DNA of 64,000 nucleotides from Lyophyllum atratum. Lineage: Eukaryota; Basidiomycota; Agaricomycetes; Agaricales; Lyophyllaceae. The translations under genes and the position numbers were made by a program. Of the stretch, positions 34,325-46,863 are shown one piece after another (within the stretch, counting starts at the first letter, position 1; every line of letters starts with the position of its first letter). The stretch lies in assembly GCA_014905825.1 (NCBI GenBank), contig JACGCN010000005.1:310001-374000 (forward strand), written 5' to 3'. The notes beneath the pieces were generated by a model. The model had not been told where the DNA came from and searched no databases. It saw only the letters and a list, made by a program, of their open reading frames with translations.

Positions 34325-36902
34325 CGGGAGATGGGGGGAACGTGAGACCAGAGGACAAGTAGGTGGGGGTGGGGATGAAGAGTAGAGAGATGAAGTCGCG
34401 AAACCCTTGCCTCAAATACCTGCGAAAGTGGCGCAGGGGAGAAAAGAGCTGTCGCAGATACAGTGGGTCTGGCTGCCGGGCTGTTCCATTAAATGATGAC
34501 GGTATCCTTAATCCGTAATGCAAGGCATGTCATCCATGGGATATTTAGGAGTTATCGGGGATCGGATGTCGAGAAGTAGTACCATGACCGCTCCATGAAG
34601 TACCAACGCACGACTTCGCAGGACCTTGGGCTATGTTCCAACCGTACGCGTACGCTGCCTCATGGTATATGGATGGCTGGAGTTTCCTCATGAAGGAGTT
34701 GACCTTGTGCGATGAGTATACTTAACTGCGTTTCGTCTGTACAGCTTTCGGAACATAAAAAAGTATAGCGAGCCGAAGAATCCGTGAGCAGGGTACAAGT
34801 GCCAACACAGCATTTCAACACAACTCGAACAAACAAGAGAAACGCGCCCCGACCCCGTGATCATGCCCTCTTCAGTTCTGCTCTGTCTTTCTGCGCCTAC
34901 TCGCACGCCTTTGGGTCTCTCAGGCTCACAGTTTCACTCTCTGTACATCTATGAGGACAACGGTCTCGCTCCCAGAATGCATCTTCGGGGCTGCTGCTGT
35001 CAATGTTACTCTGTCGATGACCCTGGCGATCACCCAGTATTTTACGCTTGCAGGTAAAATGAAAGGAACCTATTGACTATTACTGGCATGAATATTTTGT
35101 GGCAGAGGGTGCTGGACTTGAGAGCCATGTTTTTCGTGGCAGTATATGAAATCTCTACCGCGAGGTGCATCGCCATTGCTAGGGTCTAGAGGTGTGTATA
35201 TCATTGAATCCAGATAATCATTGAACTCGCCACTTACCAGTAGCGCCTAGAAACTGCACCAGGATTAGGATGCCGAAGCCCTGTTATGCATAAACTGGCC
35301 CCGTAACAGGCGGCCTTCTCTTCACTCTACCGACTCTCTGGGAGGAAAGTTCAACTTATCCACACGTGTTAACACCCCAGCCCCGACGGCTTTTCACAAG
35401 ACGCTTCTGACGTTAATCATAGTCTGCCAAGCAGTTGAATAACCCTGACGCCCACCGAATGCAATGCAAATTTAAACAAATTAAAAGGAGGCCACCAGGA
35501 CTTGAATGGGAAGTTTTGTTTTCCGACTCAGATACTAACTGATCTTTGCGCTCACCGATAGCGCCATATCATCTCGAACACCTAGAAACTATACCAGGAT
35601 CAAGATCCGAAGCCCTGGCCTCCTATACGCATTCACTGGCTCACGGACACCGGCGTTCCTTTGCTCTCCTAAGTCTCTGAAACGAAACTCTTTATACGGA
35701 CGGGTCAACACACCGGTGTCTCGAGCCTTCGACAAAATGCTTCTGGAAAAAACCCTGCTGCCTACTGGAGTGCAATACATAGTATACCTTCAAATAAAAC
35801 AAAGGGGAGCCCCGACCACTTAGAATGAGGCGTCTTGCGGCCGACGTTGGTACTGCTCTTTGCTGCGCCACGTTTCCTGTGACAGGACAAATACCAATTT
35901 CCGGCCCTCAGGAGTATCGCCTTCACCAGCCCCAGAGGTGTGTTTTGGAATATAGATACTTGCCTTGCACAAGCACTAATCATTCTCGCAGCTTTATTGA
36001 CTCATACCTTCGGCTATGCTGTACATTAACACGAGGATCACGAAGGTTTGGTGTCGCTTACCGGACCGCATCCCTGTCCGTTGGCCTCGTGTCAGTCAGT
36101 CTTCTCTTCAACCTTAGTGTCCAACTGATCGTCGATGACACATTGAAAACGTTCCAGCTCTAATAGCCACATCAACCAACCAACTGACTTGGTAGCTCAT
36201 CGATGTATCTTGGTCCTCTTCAAATAGTCTGATCATTGGATGATTGAGACTTCACAGTGAATCAGCGACACCCTTCATTTGCCCGCTTCGTCTTGAGGGA
36301 ATGATCACCATTTATTTACTTCTTTCGCTGACATCTGCATTATGCCAGGCACGTCAGTCGTAAGACTTCGGGCCTCTCTCCTCCCCAATAACCAAGAAGG
36401 GCTAGGAGCCTTCTCAAGTTCCTGATACTCCCAGGCTCTCGTGGGCTAGCGAGTCTATAGATTGAGTTTGGTATATGGCCTTTGGTGCGGACCAGGGTAA
36501 ATGAGAGGTCACGACTTGCAAGTATAAATATAATTACCTCGATGTTCATAGCGTCTGCTCGTCATCAATTGCTGTCTATGCTAACAGTGATCTGCAAGGG
36601 TGGAGAGTATGTAAAGAGCATGTGGAATGTCGTGTGCCACGCCAGTTCCGTTGATTTGGCCATGACAGGCAGCACTGCCACCATACCATTCTTCACCACT
36701 GACCACCACGATGGCCCTGCACTAAGCTCCTGGATCTCCATGTCTGCTACCACAACCCCCATGAAACGCTCTCCTTCAAAGCCTTCCTGAATCATTGTAT
36801 TCGTATCCTTATCTTCCGTTCAGCAAAAAATAGTTACCTTTCGTCGACCACCGCCCTTCCCTTTCTGTATACATATTCAACACTCATTCAAACTCTTCAC
36901 AT
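34325..36902. other. 2.6 kb stretch with decayed coding remnants
   Basis: No intact gene can be built. A hydrophobic stretch at 34951-35052 (IFGAAAVNVTLSMTLAITQY) and a second at about 35120-35175 (RAMFFVAVYEISTARCIAIA) look like pieces of a multi-membrane-span protein, but phases do not join. A diverged direct repeat lies at 35246-35826. The right end is the promoter of the arrestin-like gene. Confidence 0.4.
35246..35826. repeat. Diverged tandem direct repeat, two copies of about 250-300 bp
   Basis: Copy 1 starts GCGCCTAGAAACTGCACCAG (35246) and copy 2 ACACCTAGAAACTATACCAG (about 35578). Both continue through GCCCTG, a CTCTCTGGG/GTCTCTGAA segment, a GTTAACAC/GTCAACAC segment and CGAATGCAATGC/GGAGTGCAATAC. 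Substitutions and small gaps are spread throughout, so this is an old duplication. Confidence 0.5.
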
Positions 36903-39900
36903 ATGGCAGCCTCTGCGCAGACGAGGCCAGAGCCTATGAACTCCTCACCGCACCATTCGAAGGTCAAGGTCTCGATGACCCTTCCTTCCCCAATCTTCGT
37001 CGCAGGCAAATTTGTTTCAGGCAAGATGGAGATGGAATGTCGAGCAGACAAGGGTCTTGGGATCAGTGTTATGATGGTGGAGCTCTTTGCATTGCAAGGT
37101 ATGCCACACAATTGCGGAAACATTTATCAATAATTGATCACCTCATGCAGAGCTAACATCTCGAGATCATTCTGCAACATCGACCTTTTTGCACAGTCGG
37201 CGCCTGTTCCAAGGCCCGGAATTGCCTCCCTCTAATGCAGTGCAAGCTCACCCGCAGCCGGGTGACCCACCATTACCGCAGAACTACCACCAAGCCCGGC
37301 GTGGTATATCTACATTTCTTTTCCGCATTCCGCTTCCGTCTTCGGCCCCGTCGTCTATCAGTTTTGGTTCCGACCTTGCGCGGGTGCGGTACGAGGTCCG
37401 AGCAACCGTAGGTGTGGTGTGGAAGGGCGAGAAGAGGCTCGTAACATGCAAACGGGAGATAGACGTCGTGGAGAGCTACGAGGTGGACTTTTCCCGTGTG
37501 GAGCCTGAGGGTGTCGTTGTGGGCGAATCTGGAAAGATCTGGGTGAAAGGCAATGTCGTGGGAGGGATCGTTATTGCAGGCGAGACTGCGTGTGTGGAGC
37601 TGCAGGTTAAGAATCACTCGAACAAGAAGGTATATGATTCCTCTCCTATTAATTATACCTTTTCTTACCTGGAGTCGAGCAGAACACTGGCCTGACCTTG
37701 GTTCTATCCCGCACGCTGGTACTGCCCGGTCTGAAACCGGGAGAGACGTCACCCTTGCAGATTTCTGATGTACTGACGACTGTGCCGTTTCGTGGCCCGG
37801 ACTACGTCATCCCACCTGGCGCAGAGGGTGTTGCAAGCCTTGTGTTCGATGTGCCAAGCCATGCACGAGGGGTCCGGGGTGGTCTACTAGAAAGCGACGA
37901 GTCAGAGGGCCGCACGTCTGAATCTCTGTTCGAAGTTCGCTGTATAGTGGGAATCACTATCAACATGGGCATCGGAACGTTCGTCACCTCGTTTCTTGTG
38001 CTTTTCGTGATTCTAACTGGGTGTATACAGGAAAGATATACATCTGGATATTCCCGTCCCGATCGTCCATCCTGCCGCGCTTCCGGAACCAATTGAATAC
38101 CCACCAGCGCCATATAGCGACCCGTATCCGGCTCCCGGAGGAACGCCAACCCCGTATATTCAATCGCCTTATGCATACCCTGCGCTCCCGCTATCGCCAC
38201 CCATACCTGCTGCCTACATTGACCCTGTCCACAACCAGGTCTGGTTCCATCCCCCACAGTCGCACACACAGCAAATCAATGGCATCCAATATATATCACC
38301 TCCTATTGAGGATACAGGGCCACAGTATTACTTCCCGCCGCCGGCCCACATCCATGTACCTGCTCAGCTGCCCACTCGACCACTCAGCGCCGGGCCCATG
38401 CCGAACGATCCATTCCAATCTAATGCTCCTGGAATGGGCACTGGGCCAGTTCCGCCCGCCACCTCGCAGCATTTCCTGACCCCTTTCGGCAACGTGGAGC
38501 CAGAGGAAGGCAAAGGCGAGCGCGCGACAAGGGTCACAACGCATCTTCGTCTATCATCACGTCATCGCTCCGTCTCACCCATGTCGCACCGGTTCCCACT
38601 CCCCGCACCGCCAGCAGGAGCCATACAGTATCCTCTTCCCGTACCTCCAGTGTCGTCCGTACATCCTACCGAACAGCAACCGAAAGAGTATCATTTGCGG
38701 AACCTGCCCCCTACGCTGGCTCTCCCAAACCCCGCTTCTCCGCGCAACGACGGTCTATCAGCAGTCGTGCACTCTCCACGTCCATTCCTGTCTCCCAAAC
38801 GATCGTTCGACAACTTCTTGCCTAAGAGCGATCGCGTCGAGCAGCTCGAGCGCATGGCAGACGAAGTAGGAAAAGCAACCTTGGATCTCTCCGCGGATCT
38901 CCCGAAGCTGGTCGAGGCACAGGATGTGAAGCCAGTAGCAGCTCCCAATGTCCCCTCAGCGGAGTTGGACATCAACAAGACGCTTCCTATCCTGCCTCCA
39001 CCCACGAGAAAGCCTAAGGGAAAGAAGGACGCCAGTAAAGGTCGCAGAACTCGAATCGATGATTACTTTGGTGACGTCCCAATTCCTGCCGCTGTGCCAG
39101 CTGCCGACCCCAGAGCCCCGCCGACACCACTCGCAGCGGTCACGCCCATGAAGCTGCCGTCGAAGCCCAAGTCAACTGAATTTCGCGCGCAGCTGCACCC
39201 GAACCCGGCTGGGCGGGCAGAGAGTGGGCTCGACGCGCTGGAGAAGCGGTTGCTCGCGGAGGTGGGGACGCGTAAGATGGACCTTGCGAATGAACGGAGG
39301 CCGGTGTGGAGCGTCGTTGGGGTGCAGCCGATTGCTATCCCAGCGAAGGACGCGCCGCCTGACCCGCTGAACGATTCGGCGATCTCGAGTCTGACGCTGG
39401 CGGGTGAGGGCGAGCGTGACGTCGGAGGAGAAATGGACGGTGAGGTGGATGTGGGTGCGGTTCTGTTGGAGCTTGACGAGCATGATTCGGATGAGAGGAC
39501 GCATCGGGCGGGGAGGTCGAGTATTTCGGGGGAGTCGAGGAGGAATTCGAAGGGGGAGAAGGCGGATCGGGGGAGGAAGAGGAATAAGAGGAAGGATAAG
39601 GATGGAGAAGGACAAGGACAAGGCTCTAAGACGAAGAAGAAAACTGCCGCAAAGGGGAGAGTGGCTGCTTGGTTGGGCGGGATTGAGCCAGAGGTTCCGC
39701 CTATGGAGGAGATAGTACCCCCAAGCCCTGCCGTGTCCAGGCAACTACCGCCATTCTTGGACAAGGTGGATGCCCATCCAGATCTCGATGGTGATGACGT
39801 CGATGTTACACGACAGGCGCCTGGTGATGCTGAAGTCAAGACGGACATCAAGAAGGAAGATCTACCAGCAGTCCCTAACCCACGTTCGTCCGGATTCGTG

Positions 39901-40944
39901 CCAATAGACACGTTCAAGCCCAGAACACTGCAACGGCATCCCAACCCCTCTAGAAGAGACGCCACTGTCGTGGAAGAAGCTCGCCGTGTTGCAGATCTTT
40001 GGTCATCGTCTTCCCCATCAGTCCCTACTGCACTGGTGCCTGCTAAACCATCTCCAGCCTCCACTGACAGATCGGCCCCTGTGCTCAAAGATATCTCCCC
40101 CGTTTTACCCCTGATCTCCCATGCACCACGCACTGCCCAATCGATCAGGACCAACCGAAGGGTATCGCCCCCTTCGACTGCAGCGGCACTCGACGTACTT
40201 GGTGCTAAACACCACAATGTCAACGCTGCGAAAGCCCTTGCTGTCCCTGTGAAATCGCCTCTCCCGAAGAAGGTTATAAATCAGCTCTCACCGCAGTTGC
40301 CCGTGTTCCCCCCTCAGCTCGATCCAGAAGTCAAGTACGATATTCGATCGGCGCGAGGAGGGCGAGGCGGCAAAGTAACAGCTATCACATCAATCTGGGC
40401 GTCCGGAGCTCCTACACCGAAAGCGAAGCCCGCTATAGATATCCCTGCATCAAAGAAACCTCTTCGAACGCTCCTTACAGAACCGAAAGTAAAAGATACC
40501 CTCAAGGTGGTCCCGACTATCCCTCCCCCCGTGGCTCCCAAACCCCCTCTACGAACACCCGTCAAGTCGTTGTTGAGTGCCAGTGCGCCATCTGCGGCTG
40601 TGCAGTATCCGGAGCCCAAGTTAGTGGATCTTGCGGGTAAACGACCAAGGCCTATGGTCAAGTCGTCTTCGGTACCGGCAGTCATATCATCGTCCCATGC
40701 GACGCCCACGCTTTCCTCCACTGCCTCTCTTGCCCGGCCATCTCCTAAGAACCGGGTTTCTCCATTCAAGATTCCCCCGACTATCAGTGACACAAGATCC
40801 GATTCCGTAGGGCGGGTTTCGAGGCAAGCGGTTCCGAAGTCGCCGGCTCCCTCCGCTAAACCTGCAACTGCGGGTGGAGAAATGGCTTTTGGACAGGCGA
40901 GGCTTCGAGACTTGATCAAGAAATATCAGGGACAGGCTGCTTGA
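36903..40944 (+). CDS. Alpha-arrestin-like protein with long disordered C-terminal tail
   Basis: ATG at 36903. An arrestin N-like sandwich begins HSKVKVSMTLPSPIFVAGKF and SGKMEMECRADKGLGISVMM, continues SISFGSDLARVRYEVRATVG and EKRLVTCKREIDVVE. The arrestin C-like part is GKIWVKGNVVGGIVIAGETA to TLVLPGLKPGETSPLQISDV and SLFEVRCIVGITINMGIG. Three introns are predicted in this half. After about residue 330 the protein becomes Pro/Tyr-rich (PYAYPALPLSPPIPAAYID), and one long exon of more than 2.5 kb runs to 40944. That exon is rich in Pro, Ser and Lys with a basic acid-flanked stretch (KADRGRKRNKRKDKDGEG). Fungal alpha-arrestins recruit ubiquitin ligases to membrane cargo; several Pro-Tyr-like sites are present, but a canonical PPxY was not confirmed. 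The role is inferred. Confidence 0.72.
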
Positions 40945-41586
40945 CTGGCTATCTTACTCAGACTCATGTTTGGTGACGACGATTTACGATCCATTTGCTA
41001 CTCTACATACGACTCCGGCTTGCACTCAATGATTGTTGTCCTTTTATCTCCCCCTTCATATGGTCCGCGCATTCACATCACGTATCTTATATCTCCTCCC
41101 CTTCCCTGGCTTTTTCTTGAACAAAACATATGACGACCTTACGAACTATCATTATTTCTTTGAACTTGTGTGTGCTGAAATCTCTTACAATTGGCAGGAT
41201 ACGAACGATCACCGTGCTCCCCCGGGGCTCTCGCGCCGGCTGCGTCACTTGATTCCATAACGTTCATGACACATAGGCATCCGTTTCGTAAAATTGCGCG
41301 TAGCTACATTAACCCGTGCGATCCCGTACATCATAGCGGCAATGGTTAGCTAACGCCCGTAGCGTACACTTGATGCATGTACGTAGCACGGACCCCCCAC
41401 ATGTTCCTACTCGGGACCGCCCGTGGATAATATCACTATCACTATCACTATCCATGTGGACGGTGAACGGTAAAAAGTACAAAAAGGTAAGTACAACAGT
41501 GAGTATGAGTCGATTAGTATTTCTACAACAAGGGTCCCGTTAAGTTACAGAAGTTAAATAGGCGAAGTAGAGTTGCAATGGGTGGC
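40945..41586. other. Convergent intergenic region
   Basis: About 640 bp between the arrestin-like gene (+) and the Ser-rich gene (-). It holds a small (TATCAC)n tandem run near 41428-41450 and nothing gene-like. Confidence 0.5.
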
Positions 41587-42522
41587 TCAGGCCTCCTCAA
41601 GGAGGAGCTCCACATGGAACTGCCGCCAGTCGATGTTTTGGGCAGGGTCAGACCGCTCCTCGATGTCCTCACCCATAGGTTCGGGCGTCGAAGCTCTGCT
41701 GCTATCGTCTTGTTCTTCCAACGTCCAAGAATACGTAGACCGGTCCGTGCTTGGCGGACTGAAAAAGTAGGAAGACCGGCTGGAGCGGGATGGGAGTGGC
41801 ATGGTCTGAACAGAGGTAGGGCGGGAGCGTCGCGGCACCGGCAGATGTAGGAAGGAGCGGTCAGGAGACGACGCCGAAAGCGATAGAAAGGATTCTCGCT
41901 TCGAACTCCTTGTTGAAGATGGGGGGCTTTCTAGGTCGATGAAGAAGGACTTGGAATCGGGCGACGAGGCGAATGGATCGATAGGTTGGAAGATATTCGA
42001 GTCGTCAGGACTAGGAGATGGAGAATCACGTCAATAAGAGGTACGACACGGGCATGTGAATTATCCGTACCTCTTGGAGATACCGATCGGGGTGAAGGGG
42101 CCCCCTGCAGTAATCCAAACCTCTGTTATATCCGAAGAGCCCAGTAGTTCTCGTTTATTTTTCGGCGGTGAGCTGCTGAAGGAGAGATAATTGTCCGACT
42201 GCATAGCAGGCTTGCGATCGAAGAGCCAAGATGAAAAGGTCACGAATGACGAGCGTCGATCTCGACGTTCTCGAGCAGAGGAAGCCTTGGTTTTGATAGA
42301 CTCTGGCGGTGGCGATATGATCATGGATGTCGTCTGGGAACGCCGGTTCGTTAGGCCAATGAAACTGCTATGGCGTCGCGTTGAGTTGGTCGTAGAGGAG
42401 GAATTAGTTGTCGTGGCAGAAGATGGAGGGACGACTGAAGCACGACGTGGACGGTTCGTCATGGCACGGAAGCCCGAGGTGAAGAAGTCAGAATAAGACC
42501 TGTTGCTCTTTGTTGGTAACAT
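41587..42522 (-). CDS. Serine-rich hypothetical protein
   Basis: Two exons. ATG at 42522 (MLPTKSNRSYSDFFTSGFRA) leads into a Ser/Thr/Arg-rich region (SATTTNSSSTTNSTRRHSSF) and the more ordered SSDITEVWITAGGPFTPIGI. An intron (GTACGG to CTCCTAG, about 60 nt) joins to SPDDSNIFQPIDPFASSPD and an acidic C-terminus (TYSWTLEEQDDSSRASTPEP; WRQFHVELLLEEA). About 290 residues, with no membrane segment or signal peptide. Many Ser-Pro and Arg-x-x-Ser sites suggest a phosphorylated regulator, but I do not recognise the family. Confidence 0.55.
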
Positions 42523-43556
42523 TGCGAGTGTACAGGGAGCTAAGCTGAGGAGATCAGCTCTCGCTCCTAGAATCGCTTATAAGGCAGGCGGTCATAGATC
42601 GGTCATGCATACATATCAGAATGGTGGCGATGATGCCGGTCTTACCACGGGAGCAACTCTGCACACAGCACTGCAGCGCAATACCTGACTTTCAGGGGTG
42701 ACAGATATAAGACGCTGCAATGAAATGGGTCTTCGGTGAGAGAAGTCTCAGTAATCAACTGCGATCTCGTAAAGAGCCGTGGAATCAAGTGTCCTCGATA
42801 ATCTAGGCTAGCGTAAAGAACAGCCTTAAGCAGCAGAAACACGAATAAGACATACATCAATCAAAGAAGTTCACAGGATGATTCGCCCACTCGAGCGTCT
42901 GGATTTCCCGACATGATCGTCATTGAAACAGAGAAGGCCTCAGCTGATGGTTTTCAGGAGATGGCGAGGCGCCGACTTAGCTTACGTTACTGATACCCAA
43001 GTGTCGACAAATGACGAATGTCTGATCAACAGATGATAGCAAGTCACCGTCTTCAACAAATTCCCCGGAAGGAGTATACGGATCTCTAGGTCTTGAATGT
43101 CGGTGATACGCCTATCGCTTCGAGAAAAGAAAGTGCAGGCTCAAGGCCATTGGATGAACAGCTGCGACTGCGTTGATGGGACTTGTCACGTATTTTGGTG
43201 GCTAAGATGATCATCAGCATCAAAACCGAATACATAGAATAAGTTTGCTGTAGGTAGACGCTCGGACGCCCATCGAACAGAACGAAGATAGTCACGACTT
43301 ACATGCGATGCGAATCATGACATGTGAGAAAAGACGAGCACAATCGGAATCCTGAAACGTGTCCCGTCCTCCGTTCGTCGATGGTACAATGTTCCTCGAT
43401 GGAGGTTGTGTGTATTAGAGGAGTTGAATAGGTACCTATAACGGTCCTGTGATTAAAGTACATGGGTAGCGACCAGAAACGTGCTTCGGATCTGGGACAG
43501 AAAATCAGGCGACTAGAGTCTCAGTTGAATTAGATGACGTGCCTCGTCGTGCTATT
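42523..43556. other. Gene-free 1 kb stretch
   Basis: No supported gene on either strand. Short frames under 75 codons only. It includes the promoter of the Ser-rich gene at its left end. Confidence 0.5.
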
Positions 43557-43891
43557 CTATCGTCGGGCACTCTCGGCCTGCGTGTCGGCCTGTGCGAGTC
43601 TATCCTTCTGTGCCTCCGCTATGACCCTGCGCTTATTAAAATACTCCATCTTTCTCATGTTAGCCAGCCTTCGGAAATATGTATATAAACGCGTACCCAG
43701 CTCTTCGCGCAGTTCTCTTCGTACTTTTCGTGCTCTGAGGCGCATGCGTTCCCTTCCTGACCTGGCTTGACCACACCTACACGATCCAAACAGCTGAAGT
43801 ATGCATCTCTGCTTTCCCAGCATTTTTGTCTCTCTTGTCGTGAGAGAGTCGCCGGCTCTTCAGGTTTCGAGCTAGCCAACAACCAACCCAT
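43557..43891 (-). CDS. COA6: Cytochrome c oxidase assembly factor 6 (COA6)
   Basis: Mitochondrial intermembrane-space protein needed for copper delivery to the Cox2 CuA site. ATG at 43891 (MGWLLASSKPEEPATLSRQE). The twin motif is complete: CWESRDAYFSC (CX9C) and CASEHEKYEENC (CX10C), the spacing typical of Coa6 and distinct from Cox12. A 51-nt intron (GTACGC to GAGAAAG) splits CAKSW from MEYFNKRRVIAEAQKDRLAQ. The stop is at 43557 and the product about 94 residues, normal for the family. Such proteins are imported by Mia40-dependent oxidation. Divergent or nested partners were not seen. Confidence 0.88.
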
Positions 43892-44021
43892 AGTTCTGTT
43901 GCGCTCTTGGTGGTGACCGGCTGGTGAGAGTATGGAGACGCGGGATGGTAGTCTTGGACGAAATTTAGCCGAGACTCGGACGACGCCTGGCAGGCAAACA
44001 ATATTACGTCATGCTTTGTCT

Positions 44022-44098
44022 ATGGCTCAGTTGGTAGAGCGCGACACAACAAGCGGCAAAAAACTTGAAACCCTGCGGTCACGAATCAACCGTTCACT
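44022..44098 (+). other. tRNA-like relic (A box intact, B box degraded)
   Basis: TATGGCTCAGTTGGTAGAGC gives a perfect D-arm with paired GCTC/GAGC, and about 40 bp later GGTCACGAATC resembles a B box with changes from GGTTCGANTCC. The acceptor strands do not pair, and the expected anticodon arm is not evident. This is best read as a pseudo-tRNA or the head of a tRNA-derived SINE, not a working tRNA. Confidence 0.4.
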
Positions 44099-44287
44099 AG
44101 GAAAAAAATGTGTTAGGCTGGAGGGCCTAAGGCCACAAAATGACCTTGATACATTTAATGTGATGTATGCTACGCCTACTTGAGACAGGGAAAGCCTATT
44201 TGATACAGGTGATTTTCGTAGTGGCGTCCAGAATGCACCAGCGTTGAATAAATATCATGATGGTCAACCAGTGACCGTATCTTAAGG

Positions 44288-46863
44288 CTACAACGCAGCC
44301 TTCCCTGCCGTCTTGAGATACATGTCAGCAAACTGAATGGTACGTCAAGACACATCAAAACACGTACCTCGATCGGCAGGAACATCATCAGGATCGCCGC
44401 GACTATGAATAGCGATGCAGAAACGAATATCGGTCTGATAATAATGGGCAGATGTGATAAGCTTGAGGCAGGAAAGGGAGGAACGGGGACAGGTGACTTA
44501 CGCGTTGGCCGTGCCCGCACTGATGGCCGCACCCGTTGCTGATGTCGTCGCAATTTTAATGACGGGAGCAAGGATTCCTGTGATTCTGTTGAAGCTGCTC
44601 GCAATCGCGTCACCAGTGCCGCGATGGGGAGCCGGGAATACCTAGAAAGGAAGATAAGTTTCGGGTAAGAGACCGGGAGAGTAAAGACACCGACTTCAGG
44701 GGTATAAGCGAACAGAACACCATACATCTATCCATCACAGAAGTCAGTCAGTCAGAATCGAGGGCAGGGGGAGGCGGGCAAGCCCATGAACATACCGCAT
44801 TCCTGGAAAGCGTGAGTCAGTATGACGATCCTTATGAAGCGGGAATACAGCACGTACTGTGTAAGTCCGGATGCACAAGAAAATCCGAGGACAGCGGCTT
44901 CGCTCCGGCTCGTGGTGAAGAGGAATAGGAAGATCCCGGTGAGCGCGGTCGACACGGCCATCGTCAGCTTCCTGCCGCCTACGGACCATTTACTCTGCGA
45001 TCCTCGTGTCCAGTCAACGACTGCGCAAGCAATCATCGAGCCGGGAATTCCGAGTACGGAGATGATCGTGTAGTTGCGGTAGGTCTCCCCGATGCCAGCG
45101 GCACTTGAGACGCGCTCCTTCAGGTATAGTGGCAGGAAACCGTTGAACAGAGGGTAGGCGAGGCCAATAAGGCCTACAGGGCATACTGTCAGCGGACCCC
45201 GGACGGGAAATGAGATCATGCACATACCCCATAGGAGGATCGTGATTGTGGTGTTGATCGCAAGTCTGCGGCCGGCGAACAGAGGTTTGACGTGGGATCT
45301 GGAATGTGATGCGTATTCAGAAAAGCGGGGGACAACAGTGAGGGTGGGTATCGTACAGGGAGAAGCTCGAGAACGCATTCTTGATGGTTTCGAATGTGCT
45401 CATGGGAGTATATTGCCTCCCTCCTTCCACGGCCGTGAACTGCTCAAGTGTCAGACTGATGGTCTTGCCATTACGCTTAGCGATGTGTTGGAGAACCTGC
45501 ACGCGACATTTGTCAGTTCAGCTTCATCTGGATGAAACAAGGCATACCGCTAGTGCTTCCTCGTCTCTGCCTTTCGCGATGAGGTATTTCGAGGACTCCT
45601 GGAGGTCGAAGACGACAAATCGCAAGATGAACATCACAAAAGTGAGAGAGCCACTTGAAGGTGTTTATGTAAGACTGGGTCGCCAGAGGGTAGTATCTTA
45701 GCGAAACTCACAGCGTGTAACTAGCATGGACAAATCAGTGGCGGCACGTTGGATGAGGCAGGGGAAGCAACGCACCATGTATATCTCCAACCCATGTTAT
45801 CGGCTTTCAGACATTGTCCAACAGGAGTAGACGGGTCGCAGGAGAAGTTGCCAATAAATCCCCACGCAACGACAGACGCGATCAGTTGACCGATTGCCCA
45901 CCAACCGGAGAGGAGGGTTAGCGTCCACTGTTATTTGGTAGAGTTAAGAGAATATATCATGCAAAGAGAAGAAAACCTGACAGACCTGATGCGACTGGGG
46001 TATGTGCTCGAGATACAGTGCGCCTGTGTATCCATGTAAGCATGAGATGGAAGGTCAGAAGAGCAAGAACCAACCATCGACAGGGAGGCTAGAGGCACGG
46101 TATTAATTTCGGAGGGAATATGTACAATGTTGTGAACGCACTTTCCACCAATACCAAAGCCGAGGCAGGCGACCAGAGCTGCAAAGGAGACAAAGTTTGG
46201 TGCACCGCCGGCTGCAATGCCGAACAGACCAGCCAAGAATAGCGTTATCTATATGACATGCAACGAGGCTCGGTCATCGGTGTTCATCAACCTCAGGTAG
46301 ATAGCGATCGACATACGTTGAAGGACAATTTCCGACCAATGAGGTCTGCCATGACACCCCAGACTGTGGCGCCCAAGATTAGCCCAACATATAGGGATAA
46401 GGTGGCGAATTCAACGCGAACGGGTAGTAACTCCTGTTGCACTTGAGCTAGTACTACGGCTACGCCTTGCAGCCAGATGTCTAGCAAGGATTTCGTGAGA
46501 ATTGGAAGCTGTGCGACATAAGGGTATATTTACTATCTGCCATCCATCCGAAACCTGTCAAGAGGAAGAGTTGCAGCTGGTACCGTCCAAAGCCAATTCT
46601 AACGTAAGGACAACAGTCAGCAACATGGACTGTGGGAGAGTCAAAGGGCATACTCGTCCTGCATGCATCTGTTGACTAGAATCGTATGGTCAGTATGGGA
46701 TTACGCAGAAACGGGTCGTGCACATACTGAGCTCGCATTTTAGGCCGTAGGCACGATCAACGCCCTCGGTGACGAAGAAGGTTAGGTCGCGGTCAGACGA
46801 CGTCTGAGACTCCGTGTCCGAGCTCAGGCCCAGCTTCTTCTCGTCCTTTTCATTTATGCTCAT
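44288..46863 (-). CDS. Major facilitator superfamily transporter
   Basis: Twelve-span proton-coupled or facilitative transporter. ATG at 46863 (MSINEKDEKKLGLSSDTESQ) opens an acidic cytosolic leader ending KCELS. Later exons: IGFGRYQLQLFLLTGFGWMA (span 1), TLSLYVGLILGATVWGVMAD followed by LIGRKLSFNV (the loop 2-3 GxxxDxxGRK signature), FAALVACLGFGIGG, then HQWTLTLLSGWWAIGQLIAS and FVMFILRFVVFDLQESSKYL. The central loop is LQHIAKRNGKTISLTL. The second half has LIGLAYPLFNGFLPLYLKER, TYTPEVFPAPHRGTGDAI-type residues near 44600 and SASLFIVAAILMMFLPIEV. It ends TAGKAAL at 44288. About fifteen short exons. It resembles fungal MFS carriers of the SV2/sugar-porter-like group; the substrate cannot be told. 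Confidence 0.82.

Noticed and set aside
39063..40223. 386-codon minus-strand frame
   Set aside because: Antisense shadow of the arrestin-like long exon; Ser/Gly-rich with no family features.
41428..41450. (TATCAC)n run
   Set aside because: Only about three to four units; too short to be of interest and in non-coding DNA.
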